Assembly (NCBI RefSeq): GCF_000003195.3
Contig: NC_012871.2
Coordinates: 63,045,802-63,109,801, forward strand
Length of the DNA stretch: 64,000 nucleotides
Source of the DNA: Sorghum bicolor
Taxonomy: Eukaryota > Streptophyta > Magnoliopsida > Poales > Poaceae
Direction of reading: 5' to 3'
The notes under the pieces are model-generated. The model was not told where the DNA came from and did no database searches. It was given only the letters and a program-made list of their open reading frames with translations. The translations under genes and the position numbers were made by a program. This document shows, in pieces, positions 1 through 11,541 of the stretch (its first letter is position 1; every line of letters starts with the position of its first letter).

Positions 1-197
1 AGAAAAGAAGGATATGTCTTTGTTCAGTTTGTGGCGATTGAAGAAGATTGAAGGGGTTGAAAGGAATTAAATCCTCTACAAGTCAAAATCCTCCACAATC
101 TCCTTAGATTATCTTCAAATCCCTTTATAAAGGATTGCTCAAACAAGGTTTAAATGTATGGATATCAAGATATTTGGGTTGTTTACTGTTTTTCTAA

Positions 198-336
198 GGT
201 CTTGTTTGGATGTAGTCGGATTCACATCAATCCATATGTGTTGAGGTGGATTGGAGTGGAATTTGAACTAAATTCCACCCCTATCCACACCAACACACAT
301 GAATTGAAGTGAATTCAACAACATCCAAACAAGGTC
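198..336. mobile_element. Tourist-like MITE, 139 bp
   Basis: The ends are inverted copies: the left reads GGTCTTGTTTGGATG and the right, read on the other strand, GACCTTGTTTGGATG. A 3-bp direct repeat TAA flanks both sides (195-197 and 337-339), which is the target-site pattern of PIF/Harbinger (Tourist) elements. There is no coding capacity. Confidence 0.7.
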
Positions 337-985
337 TAATTGTGAAAACAATACATGCAAGAAAGAGACGTGATTTCTTCCTTTAGCAACAACTCAAGCT
401 GCCAAGTTATTTCTGTCTTAACTCTTAACTTACTGGTCAAACCAATTTTTCACAATGCGGGTCTCTTATGCATATTGTATATATTGGCTACGATGTTACT
501 CTGAGACAGAAACAAGAAAATAAATGAAACGAGGGTAAAGAGTGTTGGACCTTTACACGTTTGATCAATTTGCCTTTGTCCTCCTCAAGTCGATTTGGAA
601 AATGTACCCTAAGCAGAGGGCAAAGTTGAAGGCAAAAGTAAAGCAGCATCAATTTGTCGAGGTACTCAACCTAGGAGTATAGAGTTGAGGAGCAATGTGG
701 CACTCCCGTGGTGCCTCATATATACTGATGGACTCCGTCACTGTGTATGCTATTGGGTTCAGAAATTGCAGTGGTCACTAATCTATCTGCAACCTAAACT
801 GTGAAACAAGTACTCCGACACAGTTGACCTTTTCTTCATAAGCTCAAAGGCTAAAGACCAATTCATCCCTATTGAGATGCATCTTGTCTTGAAACATGTG
901 GGGTCAGTTGACTTGACTAGCTGACTCGTAGAAATTAAGTGAGTCAGTGTATATGTCCATACCTTGTCTACTTAAGAATAGATCT

Positions 986-1060
986 ATAAGCATTAATCAT
1001 AGATGACTCTAATTAAGTGAGTCAATGGAGTACATAAGCATTAATCATAGATGACTCTAA
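986..1060. repeat. Local duplication, 27-bp copies 48 bp apart
   Basis: The 27-bp sequence starting ATAAGCATTAATCATAG occurs at 986-1012 and again at 1034-1060. The second copy abuts the Tourist-like element at 1061. No function is evident. Confidence 0.7.
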
Positions 1061-1304
1061 GAGTAAGTATTATAATAGATCGTAAGCCGGCTAAATGCTG
1101 AGGTGGAGGAGAGAATGGAAGAGAGAGAGGAGAAGTGGGGTATAAGCTTACAGCCAGCTTAGACACAGGAATCAAGAAACTTTGTGAAAGAGATAAGTGG
1201 GTCATATATTAATAGTGAATAACTAACTATTGTATGAGTAAGCTAAAAGAAAGCTGCAAAGAACCTTACAGCCAGCAAAGTAGACTGTATTATTAAACTT
1301 GCTC
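1061..1304. mobile_element. Tourist-like MITE, 244 bp
   Basis: The left end GAGTAAGTATTATAATA pairs with the right end, read on the other strand as GAGCAAGTTTAATAATA. A TAA direct repeat lies at 1058-1060 and 1305-1307. The interior is non-coding and repeats a motif like TTACAGCCAGC near both ends. This matches the Tourist/PIF-Harbinger pattern. Confidence 0.7.
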
Positions 1305-1650
1305 TAAGTTAATGTCATATTAATTCACTTTCACTCAATCTCTAAGCTAAGTAACTGCAAGCGCAATGTGGAGAACATCTGTAGGCGGTCTCTCTATTCA
1401 AACAGGACCAAGGAAAACTTTTTTAGACCAGATACACGACCTGGACCAAGAGCCCTTTGGCTTATGTCATACACCACAACTTGATCTCATGCTCCCTAAA
1501 CCAAGGAGTTGTAGCCCTTGCAAAATGATTGGGAATCCATTGTAAAGCTTTGGTGCCACCGATCTATAAAAAATGCAGCCATCCAAATCCAGAGGTACAT
1601 GCTACAGCCCAATTTGGGAACACTGATGAAAACCACACGCTCCTCGCAAT

Positions 1651-1878
1651 GCCTTGTTTAGTTTTGAAAATTTTTTGGAGCACTTTCGTTTTTATTTGAT
1701 AAATATTGTCTAATCATGAAGTAACTAGGCTTAAAAGATCCATCTCGTGATTTACAGGTAAACTATACAATTAGTTTTTATTTTTGTCTATATTTAGTTC
1801 TTCATGTATGTACCGCAAGATTCGATGTGACGAAGAATCTTGAAAAGTTTTTGTTTTTTAGGTGAACTAAAGAAGGCC
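1651..1878. mobile_element. GGCCTTGTTTAGTT-family MITE
   Basis: The element starts GCCTTGTTTAGTTTTG and ends near GAACTAAAGAAGGC. Its interior has the family hallmarks seen in the other copies in this window (a motif like ACTAGGCTTAAAAG, and a CTCGTGATTTACAGG-like block). The target-site duplication is not clear in this copy. Confidence 0.65.
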
Positions 1879-3140
1879 TCAGTTGTTGGTCACACATAGG
1901 ACAGAAAGATATACAAGGAAGACTTCACCAATAATCCAGGACAACTCCTAAGTCATGAAATACCATCACTTTCAAAGGTTACTTACTTCGGATTGAAAAC
2001 CCCACAGGGCAAACTGCAAGACCCTTTCCGTGTGAACTAGTTTTGAGACTTCAGTTTTATATGTGGAGTCTTGGATCGCAATACTTTATAGGAGTATAAA
2101 CTATATGGTTGAGTTCAAATTTAATTGTGGGGCATCTAACACATTGACAAATAGTAGCATCAGTAATGAAACTAGACGCTTCTCATCTAGGCGTTGTTTG
2201 AGAGAGAAAAAAAGTTTAGCATGACTGAAAAGTCATGGCAGAAAAAACTATTCATTAATTTGTTACGAGAGAAAAAATATTACAAAATGGCTACCAAATG
2301 TGGCTGATAAACTCAAGCATACTCGCATATAGTTTGGCGTACGTAGGTAGTGTCCTTCACTTCTTCCTGATAAAAAAAGTAATGTTTCTTTTTCTCCCAG
2401 AAGGTAATTGCATAACAGCACATAGCTTTTGCTTCATTTTATTAACCACACCTCACTCTTAAAAACCGGTCATTAATTAATTAGAGTGTCTACTAAATAA
2501 ACTGTATTATAGTATTTAAATTAAGAAAAAGAAAGAGGGGAAAATGATTTCTGTACAATAAATCACGAATATTAAATAGCATATATATGGCCTTTCCTTA
2601 TTTCAGATAAAATGGGTAAATCGGTGCTGGGCTGTGTGTGTATATGTGTAGTAGTATGGCCCAATGGGCCATGAACTATGTAAACCTTGCAAAGAAACAT
2701 GGTGTTCAATCGGCAGCATCCCAAGCTCCCAAACGCGTGTGCCTTCTCGAGGGTTCCCTGTGAACAGTAGAGAGATGCTGCTTTTCTCCTTCTGAGCTAT
2801 TACTTTCGAGCTGATAAAGCATCGAATCTTTCGATCTTCTCCAATCCCAAGCTCGGCTTTCACATTCCCTGTGGCGGATCCTGGGATTCGGGAGCTTCCG
2901 GCTGCTTTTGGGATCGTCTCAAGAAGCAACAGGTGACACAGTTTGCTAGTTCTTTGTTCGTCAGCTGCCTATCTTTGCTGCTCTCTCTTCTCTGCAACTC
3001 GGGACGACTAAGGGGCGAACCTGGCTTCGCTGCCCGCCCTTGGTCTGCGATTGGAGGAGCAGACAGATTTATTAGCTTGATCTATTGAAGTGGCAATAAG
3101 TTGGGGATTTTTTGTGTCCTGTGTCCAACTGAGCTTTATA

Positions 3141-4525
3141 ATGGAGGCTGAGAAGCAAATTTCTTCGAAAAATTTGAATCAGGATAGGGGCAAAGAAATT
3201 GGGGATAATGAAATCCTTGGGGATGGAGTGATTGATCGATTCAGCCGATTGAAACTTACTTCTGAAGAAAGGAAAGTGTTGACAGTAAATGATGATATGG
3301 AGGATACTTTAGCTTTTTCTGACCGTGCTATTGTTGGTAAGATCTTATCGTCTAGTGTGCTACACATACAAACAATCATGAGTGCACTTCGGCCTGCTTG
3401 GGGAAATCCAAAAGACCTAGTTGCCAGATCAGTGGGGAAGAACTTATTCATTGCAGAATTTGGATCCAAACAAGATATGGAACGTGTACTAAATGGTTCA
3501 CCATGGAATGTAAATAAACGAGCTGTACTTATTAAAAGATTTGATCCAAATCTGAGGCCTGCTGATATTAGGTTCAATCAATTACCAATTTGGGTAAGAA
3601 TCATGAACTTACCCTTAGGCCTTATGAATAATAAATGGGGATCTCAACTTGCAGGTATGGTTGGTGAGGTTGAAAAATTAGAAACTGATGAACAAGGAAG
3701 GGCATGGGGCCCATACCTGCGTGCAAAAGTTGTGATTGAGTTTCAAAACCCATCCGTCGTTGTGTGGGCATTTTTTCAGCAAGACGACAAGCTCATGAAT
3801 GGTATGATGTGCAGTATGAAAACTTGCCCTTTTTTTGCTTTTCTTGTGGAATTATAGGGCATTCATCAACTGAATGTCCTAACCCAGCTGAGCGTGATGA
3901 TGGAGGTTTATTGCCATATAGTGAGAAACTCCGTGCCTCTGATGACAAGAAGAAAATTTTAGTACATGAGAAACATCGTAATTTTTTGTCATTGAATGAT
4001 CATGTTCGCAACATCAATAGGAGCAGTCGACTTGATGTTACTGATATACAAAATACTGAGAATACTGAGAATGACACCAATGTAAGGAATAAGGCATTGA
4101 CTGAACCAAAGGTGGGGATGATAAAACAAGCAACATCTCCAATGAATGCTTTGATCCCTCATCTATGTGATACTATCAGGTTGGAGGTTTTGCCTTCTGA
4201 GAATGACAAGATGGATTTACAGAGCAAGAAACGCAAGCAGCCATGTAACAACACGGGGTCAGATACTGATTCGCGTCAACTTGTACATCAAGATTTTGAG
4301 AATGAGTTGGCAATGGTACCACAAGCCAAGGGAACCATCTTTGGAGCAGTTTCTACAAAGGAGGGTTTTGTAATACCAGCTGATGATCTAGATCAAAAGA
4401 AGAAGTTGAAACCAGAAGAATATATTTCCATGGATATTATAGATGAGGAACTAAAAGAAGGAAATAAAATGGGTCTAGAAATTGAACAGGCGGGATTGCT
4501 TGGACAATCCCGCCCGCAAAAATGA
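3141..4525 (+). pseudogene. LINE ORF1 (DUF4283 plus CCHC zinc knuckle), frameshifted
   Basis: In plant LINEs this protein binds the element RNA. The first part (3141-3857) begins at the Met preceding EAEKQISS and carries the DUF4283-like region, with a conserved WVRIMNLPLG segment. The second part, in another frame (from about 3764 to the stop at 4523-4525), carries the zinc knuckle CFSCGIIGHSSTEC (C-x2-C-x4-H-x4-C) followed by a long polar tail. The homologous flow of the protein jumps from one frame to the other between about 3740 and 3780, near a run of six T. This is therefore one ORF1 with a single small frameshift rather than two genes. Its stop overlaps the ORF2 start at 4522 by four bases, a common arrangement in bicistronic LINEs. 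Confidence 0.75.
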
Positions 4526-7500
4526 GGATCATCACCTGGAATTGCCGGGGATTGGGGAATAGCCCGGCAATTCGTGGTCTTCTGGATGTCCAGAAGAGGG
4601 AGGCCCCTGATATCCTTTTCCTGTCTGAAACCAAACATGATAGGAAATGGATGGATTGGTTGAGGTGGAAAATAGAAATGCCAAATATGATAACGGTGGA
4701 TAGTGTGAGAATGGCTGGTGGTTTGGCGCTCTTTTGGAAGAGGGAGATTGATGTTACTATACAAAGCTTATCCAAATATCACATTGACAGTATTATTAAA
4801 GAGAAGAATGGGCTGCAATGGAGATTTACAGGGATCTATGGGGAACCAAACAATGAGTCAAAAGATAATACATGGGAAGAGTTACGTAATCTGAAAAATA
4901 AATATGATTTGGCATGGCTATGCAGTGGGGATTTTAATGAGATTTTATTTGGATGTGAAAAGGAGGGTGGACACCCTAGACAGGAGTTGAGTATGCAGAA
5001 GTTCTGCTCGGCCCTAGAAGATTGCGATCTCCATGATTTGGGGTTTATTGGGGACCCATATACATGGCGTAACAACCACCATATTGCTGCCCGGTACATA
5101 AGGGAAAGATTAGATAGGGCAGTGGCAAATAGTGCTTGGAGACTTATTTTTCCTATAGTAAAAGTGATAAATGGTGATCCGAGACACTCAGATCATAGAC
5201 CAATAATTATTGATGTTGGTACTAGAGAAAGAAGAGAGTGGGTTCAACAGATGGAAAGCCTACCAAAATTTGAAGCAAGGTGGTTGGAAGAAGATGACTA
5301 CATGGCACGGGTGGAGGAAGCATGGAAGATGGCCTTGGCAGAAAGTGATACAACCTTGATGGAGGTACAAATGAGAATGTTGGGGGAGTTATGGGAGTGG
5401 GATAGAAATGTCCTTGGTGAGTTAGATAGGAGGATCAACAATATAAAGAAGGAATTAGAAAAATGTCGAAGACAAAATATATCAGAATATAATGTTAACC
5501 GGGAACATCTATTGTGTTATAAGCTTCAACGCTTGCAAGATCAACAAAATGTGTATTGGAAGCAGCGAGCTCATAACACCTGGTTGACTAAAGGAGACCG
5601 GAATACCAGCTTCTTTCATGCTTTTGCCTCGAAAAGAAAAAGGAAAAATTTTGTGAGGCAACTGAAGGATGAAAATGGAAATGTGGTAGTAGGAGAACAG
5701 CTAAAGAATTTTATTGCTAACCATTACCAACAATTATTCATGTCATATGCAGGAAATGATTTCGAAGAGGTCATGAATTGTGTGCAACCTAGAGTCACAC
5801 AAGAAATGAATGATTCCCTGCTTATGCCTTTCCCTGGTGATGAAATCTGGTGCGCATTGGAAAGTATAGGGGATTTAAAGGCGCCTGGTGCTGATGGTAT
5901 GCCTTCTATTTTCTATAAAACTTTTTGGTCTCTAATTGGTGATAGGGTCAAAGAAGAGGTCCTAGGGGTGCTGAATGGTGGCCCAATGCCGGAAGGATGG
6001 AATCATACAATTATTGTGTTAATACCTAAAATTGCAGCCCCTCAAAGTATTAAAGATTTTAGGCCAATCAGCCTATGCAATGTGCTGTATAAACTAATTT
6101 CTAAGGTCCTAGCCAATAGATTGAAAAAGATCCTTCCCAACATCATTTCTTCAACTCAAAGTGCCTTTGTTCCAGGAAGGTTAATTACTGATAATGTCCT
6201 ACTGGCATATGAGTTGACACATCATCTAAGATCTAAAACAAAAGGGGCAGGTGGGCTAACAGCAATCAAACTTGATATGAGCAAGGCCTATGATAGAGTA
6301 GAATGGAATTTTCTGGTGAAAATGATGCGCAAAATGGGGTTTAATGAGCAATGGGTGCAGCTTATTTTCAAGTGTGTGTCCACGGTGTCTTATAGCATTA
6401 AAATTAATGGATCATACACTCATCGTCTTATTCCTCAAAGGGGCCTTAGGCAAGGTGACCCACTTTCACCTTACTTATTTATCTTATGTGCAGAAGGTCT
6501 GTCAGCACTATTACAAAGATCAGAAGACACAAGGAAAATTGAGGGTGTTAAAATCTGTCGAGATGCACCGAATGTGAATCATCTATTTTTTGATGATGAC
6601 TCTCTAATTCTAATGAAAGCAAGAACAAGTGATGCACAACATTTGGCACATATCCTACAAATTTATGAAAGGGCCTCTGGACAGATGATCAACAAGGACA
6701 AATCATATATCATGTTCAGTCCAAATACAAATCAATATGTGAGAACTGAAATAAAGGCGTGTTTATCAATTGATTATGAAACTAAAGGAGAAAATTACTT
6801 GGGTTTGCCTGTGTCTGTAGGGAAATCAAGAAAAAGGACCTTTGAGTATATTAAGAAGAAAATATGGGGAAGAATACAGGGCTGGCAGGAAAAACTCCTC
6901 TCCAAGGCTGGTAAGGAAATCTTGATCAAGGCTGTTGCTCAATCCATTCCAACATATGCTATGTCGTGTTTTGATCTCACAAAGAGCCTGTGCGATGAGT
7001 TGAGCATGATGATTGCTAAGTACTGGTGGAGTCAGCAAGACAAAGATAATAAAATTCATTGGCTGAGTTGGGATAAGCTGACCAGACCAAAGAAAAAGGG
7101 TGGTCTAGGATTTAGGGATTTGCATCTTTTCAATATGGCCATGTTATGCAGACAAGCATGGCGATTACTCACAAATCCTGAAACATTATGTGGTCAAGTT
7201 TTAAAAGCCAAATACTTTCCACGGTCAGATATTTTTAGTTGTCGCCCGCATGCAGGGATTTCATATACTTGGAGAAGTATATTAAAAGGGGTAGAACTAC
7301 TAAAGGAAGGCTTGATTTGGAGGATCGGTAATGGAGAAAAAGTAAAAATCTGGGATGACCCATGGCTACCTAGAGGCACTACCAGAAGGCCAATTACACC
7401 AAGGCGTGCTTCTTTATTGAGAAGAGTAGATGAGCTAATTGATCCAATAACAGGACAATGGGATGTGCAACTAGTACAGGATAGCTTTTGGCCAGAAGAT

Positions 7501-8661
7501 GCAAATGAGATTCTCAGGATTCCTGTTGATGTCCGAATGGAAGATTGGCCTGCTTGGCATTTTGATTCAAAGGGACATTTCTCGGTTAAATCGGGTTACA
7601 AGTTAGCTGTGGCCAAGAGAGATGCACTTAGCCACACATGGATGCTTCTACATCTACGAGTGCAAGTAACAGGGAAGACGAATTCCATTGGCATAAGATT
7701 TGGCAACTGAAAGTCCCCAACAAAGTCCAGATGTTTATTTGGCGTTTAGCCCACAATAGTCTACCTGTTAAAAGAAATTTGGCACGTCGAGGAATCAAAA
7801 TAGACACCCTGTGTCCGGTTTGCAATAGACTGGATGAGGACTGCAACCATATTTTTTTCAAATGTAAATATGTGAAACAATGTTGGCGGCTAATGGACAT
7901 GGAGGAACACAGAGTGATGTTGCAAACGTGTCAATCAGGAAAGAAAACTGTCAACATGATCTTGTCTCTGGATAAATCTATACAAATAAAGGTGATAGTG
8001 TTGCTGTGGAGATGGTGGTCGGCAAGGAATAAAGCAAATGAAGGACACAGGCTCATGAATGCATAAGAAATTTAGAATTATGTTTTATACCATCTATTTG
8101 AATTTGAGAGATTGAACAATACAGGCCAGTCAAATAAAAAAAGCTATACCATGCTCATGGAAGCCACCACCTATTGACATTTACAAGATCAATATTGATG
8201 GTGCCTTTTATCAAGAAACAAGAACAGGGGGCTGGGGCTTTGTGATTAGGGACACATGTGGGGATGTGCTTGTAGCTGGTGCTGGTAATATTAGATATGC
8301 GGCTTCTGTTTTGCAAACTGAAGCAATGGCTGCCCTCCAAGGAATACAGCATGCAGCAAATTTTGGCATGACGCATATCATTCTCGAAACGGATACTACA
8401 ACCTTAGCATTGGCTCTATCTTCAATGGAGAGGGACAGAAGTACAATAGGTTCATTAATCCATCAGATTAGAGACCACATGTTGTATGACTTCAATTCTT
8501 GTAAAGTCTCTGTCTGTGATAGAACATGTAATAGGATTGCTGATGCTTTAGCCTCTCATGGAGCTTGTTTTTTGTCCCCTGAATGCTCTATATTTTTCAA
8601 TCAAGCTCCTGAATTTGTAATTGACCTTGTATCTGGCGATTTGCCTCGACATGTTTGTTAA
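4522..8661 (+). pseudogene. LINE ORF2: endonuclease, reverse transcriptase, zf-RVT, RNase H; broken
   Basis: The first 1062 codons (4522-7710) are open. The N-terminus is an exonuclease-endonuclease-phosphatase nuclease, with TWNCRGLG, LSETKHD, GDFNE and SDHRP motifs visible. The reverse transcriptase follows, with its catalytic box at residues 690-693 reading FDDD where plant LINEs usually have FADD; the two essential aspartates (692, 693) are kept. The frame then shifts near 7640-7660 into 7638-8066, which holds the zf-RVT region (CPVCNRLDEDCNHIFFKC). It returns to the first frame near 8066-8157 for the RNase H domain (INIDGAF, LETDTTT, NRIADALASHG), which ends at 8661. Family knowledge gives the roles (target-primed reverse transcription). 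The frame breaks show this copy cannot make an intact protein. Confidence 0.85.
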
Positions 8662-8905
8662 GGGAACCGTGGATTCCGTTTAAAAAAAAAAACTCTATTC
8701 AATCGGGTACGAGTTACTTGAACTGAAATTGGGTTTCTAAATTTATTATTCAAAATAGTGATCAAGAGATTCCGGATTAAATTTCAGTTATCGAGTTTTA
8801 AGTCCAGCACTAGCTGTGTGATCAGTAGAAGAGAGTAGTAACGTGATTAGAGAAAAAAAATATTTTTTTAAAAAAAAACATACATTAGAATATGTTTTCT
8901 GTGTA

Positions 8906-9160
8906 CCACCTCCATTCCCTTTTATAAGTTGAACACTTATGTCAAGATTTAAACCTTAAAATCTTTGACCAATAATTTAGTTATCTTTAATTATTTTAAT
9001 AGAAACATGATATAATTGGATTTGTAAGTAATTATACTATCAAATGACCTAAGTTTGTAGTTATAACAATATAATATAAATTAAATGAATCATCAATGGC
9101 CAAAGTATACTTTAGTAGACCTTGTTATTCCAAACGTGCCTTTAGAAAATGGAACGGAAG
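8906..9160. mobile_element. Stowaway-like MITE, degraded
   Basis: The left end CCACCTCCATTCCCTTTTAT is mirrored by the right end GGAACGGAAGG preceded by CTTTAGAAAAT. The interior is AT-rich and contains the typical TCTTTGACCAATAATTTA stretch. The TA target site is not clearly preserved, because another element begins directly at the right end. Confidence 0.5.
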
Positions 9161-9364
9161 GTGTTTGGGACTGCTCTGCTCCATGTTTTTCAGCTCCGCT
9201 CTATGTTTTTTAGCCAAACGGTTTCAGCTCCACGCACTCAGTTCGAGAAAAAAGGGTGGAGTTGTGAGAGCACCTAAAGAGTTACTCCACAAACTCCAGT
9301 TTTTTTTAGAGCTGCTCCACGGCGGAGTTTATGGAGCAGAATTCGTGGAGCAGTCTCAAACACC
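9160..9364. mobile_element. MITE with GGTGTTTG ends, 205 bp
   Basis: The left end GGTGTTTGGGACTGCTC is matched on the other strand by the right end GGTGTTTGAGACTGCTC. The interior is rich in AGCTCC/GGAGCT motifs common to grass elements of this type. No matching target duplication was seen, so the superfamily is left open. Confidence 0.6.
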
Positions 9365-9738
9365 CCCGTACCCCCGTAGTATCTAAACTAATCTAAACTA
9401 AAGTAGTAATTACGCATATCGAAAAAAAAAATTACGCATCATGTTCAGTTCAGCCCAAAACCTGCTGATATTTGATGGTGCGGCACCCGGCCTAAGTTAA
9501 CGGAGAAGCTCAAGCCAGCACGCATACGCAGTAGTGAACGGCTGAGCGGTGGACGGAGCCAGCTCTGCCTCTGGTGATCATCCCCACAGCGTGGCGCCAT
9601 GCACTCTTCTGCCCTGCCACGTTCCACTCTTCTCCTACCACCCGGCACCTTAACAACACGAGCACCGGAGCACGGCACCGCGCTCACCCCGACTGAACTG
9701 ACACCAGCACAGCTGCACAGAGTACACACACGACGACT

Positions 9739-10700
9739 ATGGGCAATGGCGGAGATGCGCCTGCCGTCGTTCAAGCTCCACGGGCTCCGCCACCCTCGCG
9801 AGTCGCGAATCACCTGGGCGGTGACCACACGCGGCGAACATCCCCAACACCATCACGCACCACCCGCTGTACCACCCTTCCCCGGCCTTCTTCATCTCCG
9901 GCCGCCACCGACGTCGTCCTCCGCGACATCCTCTTCGACGCCTCCCTCCCCCGCTTCCGGCGGCGGCAGCAGCGGTGGCCTCGTGGCTTACCACCGCGCG
10001 GGGCCACGCCGCGAGGTCACGTACTCACGTCCGACCCGGCGCGCGTGCGCACGGCAATATAGTCAACTCCGGCGGGCTCTGCCCCGGCACGAACACCGTC
10101 GTCCGGGAGCTCGTCGTCGTGCTCTGGGAGCTCTGCGGCGTGCGCACCGTCTTCGGCTTCCGGAACGGATACCGCGGGTTCTACTCCGATCGAGGAGGAG
10201 GACGAGCCCCTGGCGCTGTATCCCGCGACGGTGCACCACTGGCACAAGGTCGGGGGCACCGTGCTGGGCACGTCGCGCGGCGCGTTCGACCTCGCTAGGA
10301 TCGTGGACGCCATCGACCGCCGCGGGTTCAACCAGGTGTACGCGCGCCATCGGCGGCGATGGCACGATGCGCGGGCTGGTGAAGATCTACCAGGAGGTCC
10401 GGCGGTGCGACCTCCCCGTGGCCGTCGCGGGCGTGCCGAAGACGGTGGACAAGGACAACGACGTGGGCATCATGCGCGGGCAGTTCGAGTTCCTGTACCG
10501 CCGCCTCAGGCAGAAAGGCCATGGCCGGGTACACGGGGTTCGTGCCGGCGGGGCCGATCAACGGCAACTACGGCTACGTCCCCGTGGCGGAGGTCGCCAA
10601 GGCGCGCAATTAACCCCGTCGACACCAAGGACCGCAAGTGGGCTTGGGTCAGGTCCGTCACCAACCAGCCCGAATTCGTCCAGAGCACCGAGCACGGAGG
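9739..10700 (+). pseudogene. Decayed ATP-dependent 6-phosphofructokinase copy
   Basis: Segments in three frames match successive parts of a plant-type phosphofructokinase (fructose 6-phosphate to fructose 1,6-bisphosphate in glycolysis). They are an AGPRREVTY-like lead-in near 10000; a SGGLCPGTN segment with GFRNGYRGFYSD near 10070-10190; HHWHKVGGTVLGTSRG near 10230-10280; the nucleotide-binding GGDGT at 10352-10366; VAGVPKTVDKDND near 10430; a FEFLYRRL piece near 10490; and the C-terminal TGFVPAGPINGNYGY with VTNQPEF near 10530-10680. Several frameshifts are needed. The region between the PKT motif and the C-terminus is much shorter than in a working enzyme, so a large internal deletion is inferred. 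No intron is apparent, which would suit a retrocopy, but no poly(A) tail was found. It is confidently a relic; the exact 5' end is uncertain. Confidence 0.8.
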
Positions 10701-10744
10701 TGCAGGCCCTTACAAGGCTAATGTGATTTCCAGTCAAGTTGAGC

Positions 10745-11431
10745 GCGACGCCATTGATTTTTCCAAGTGCTGCTTCGATGTTCCCGCACTAGTAATCCTC
10801 CTCCTTCCTTTATATTTATATAAAGGTGTCAAATGTTTAGTGGTTTACATACGTGACCAAAAATATTCAGAATTTTATATAACATAATAAAAGAAATCAA
10901 GTTGCTATCATCAGCCTGTGACGCTGGCGACTTCCGTTGACGAGACCAGGCAAAGGTTTGGGCCCCCACAGGCCACGCGAGCCGGCCGGCCCAGTCCAGC
11001 AGCTCTGCCCTCTGCTTCTGCTCTTTGCAGTCATGACTCGTGAGTACCCAAAACGCCCTTGCCTCTCCCGCAACACACGCAGTTTCTCTTCACATGTTTC
11101 ATTTCATCACCTGATAATGCGCAGTCATCATTGGAGATTGGAACAAACCTACCATCAATTCTCAAAAAAGCCAGTGGCCCTAGCGTTTTGCACGAGTTCG
11201 ACGACACCATCACCACCTCTCCAGCTGAAGATCTCCACAAAAATTTCCTTTTTAATCAGCGTAATCTCAGCAGCCCAGGGGGTGGGGGGATAACTGAAAG
11301 GCACGCCGCGTACCCGCTTTGCTCACCAAAAAAAAGGGGCTTTTCGGGAAACAGAAAGCTCCACTACTTTTTGTTAGGACAAGACCCACCCCCATGCCAA
11401 TGCCAATGTGTCATCCATCCTTGGAGCTGCC
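10745..11431. other. Upstream region of the subtilase gene
   Basis: This stretch separates the phosphofructokinase relic from the subtilase promoter. Open frames at 10937-11436 show no domain and overlap on both strands, so none is called. The likely proximal promoter lies in its last few hundred bases. Confidence 0.45.
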
Positions 11432-11438
11432 TATAAAA
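11432..11438 (+). promoter_or_regulatory. TATA box of the subtilase gene
   Basis: TATAAAA lies 110 bp before the ATG at 11542 in a CT/CA-rich context. That spacing would give a 5'-UTR of about 75-80 nt, typical of a plant gene. Confidence 0.6.
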
Positions 11439-11541
11439 CCAACAGTGCCCAAGCAAGAACATCCACTCCACTCCATTGCCCGCTGCTGCACTCTCTCAAC
11501 AAGAACAAGCTGTTAGTCCAAGCATCAGCACAAGGAGATCG

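Larger units (their letters stand above)
1..2713. other. Intergenic, AT-rich, with small MITEs
   Basis: No gene is supported here. The stretch holds three small inverted-repeat elements (198-336, 1061-1304, 1651-1878) and a short tandem duplication (986-1060), all listed separately. The rest is AT-rich sequence without a long open frame in keeping with grass coding bias. A minus-strand open frame at 2603-2929 has no recognisable domain and overlaps the presumed 5' end of the downstream LINE, so it is not called. Confidence 0.6.
2714..8692 (+). mobile_element. L1-type LINE (non-LTR retrotransposon), near full length
   Basis: The element has the layout of a plant L1-clade LINE: ORF1 with a DUF4283-like domain and zinc knuckle, then ORF2 with endonuclease, reverse transcriptase, zf-RVT and an RNase H tail, then an A-run at 8682-8692. 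A candidate 9-bp target duplication TTCAATCGG occurs at 2705-2713 and at 8698-8706, close to the A-run. That would place the 5' end at 2714 and give a 5'-UTR of about 430 bp. The duplication is short and could be chance, so the 5' boundary is tentative. Three reading-frame breaks (one in ORF1, two late in ORF2) make this copy non-autonomous. Confidence 0.8.

Noticed and set aside
2603..2929. Minus-strand 108-codon open frame
   Set aside because: It has no domain, overlaps the presumed LINE 5'-UTR, and ends in low-information sequence.
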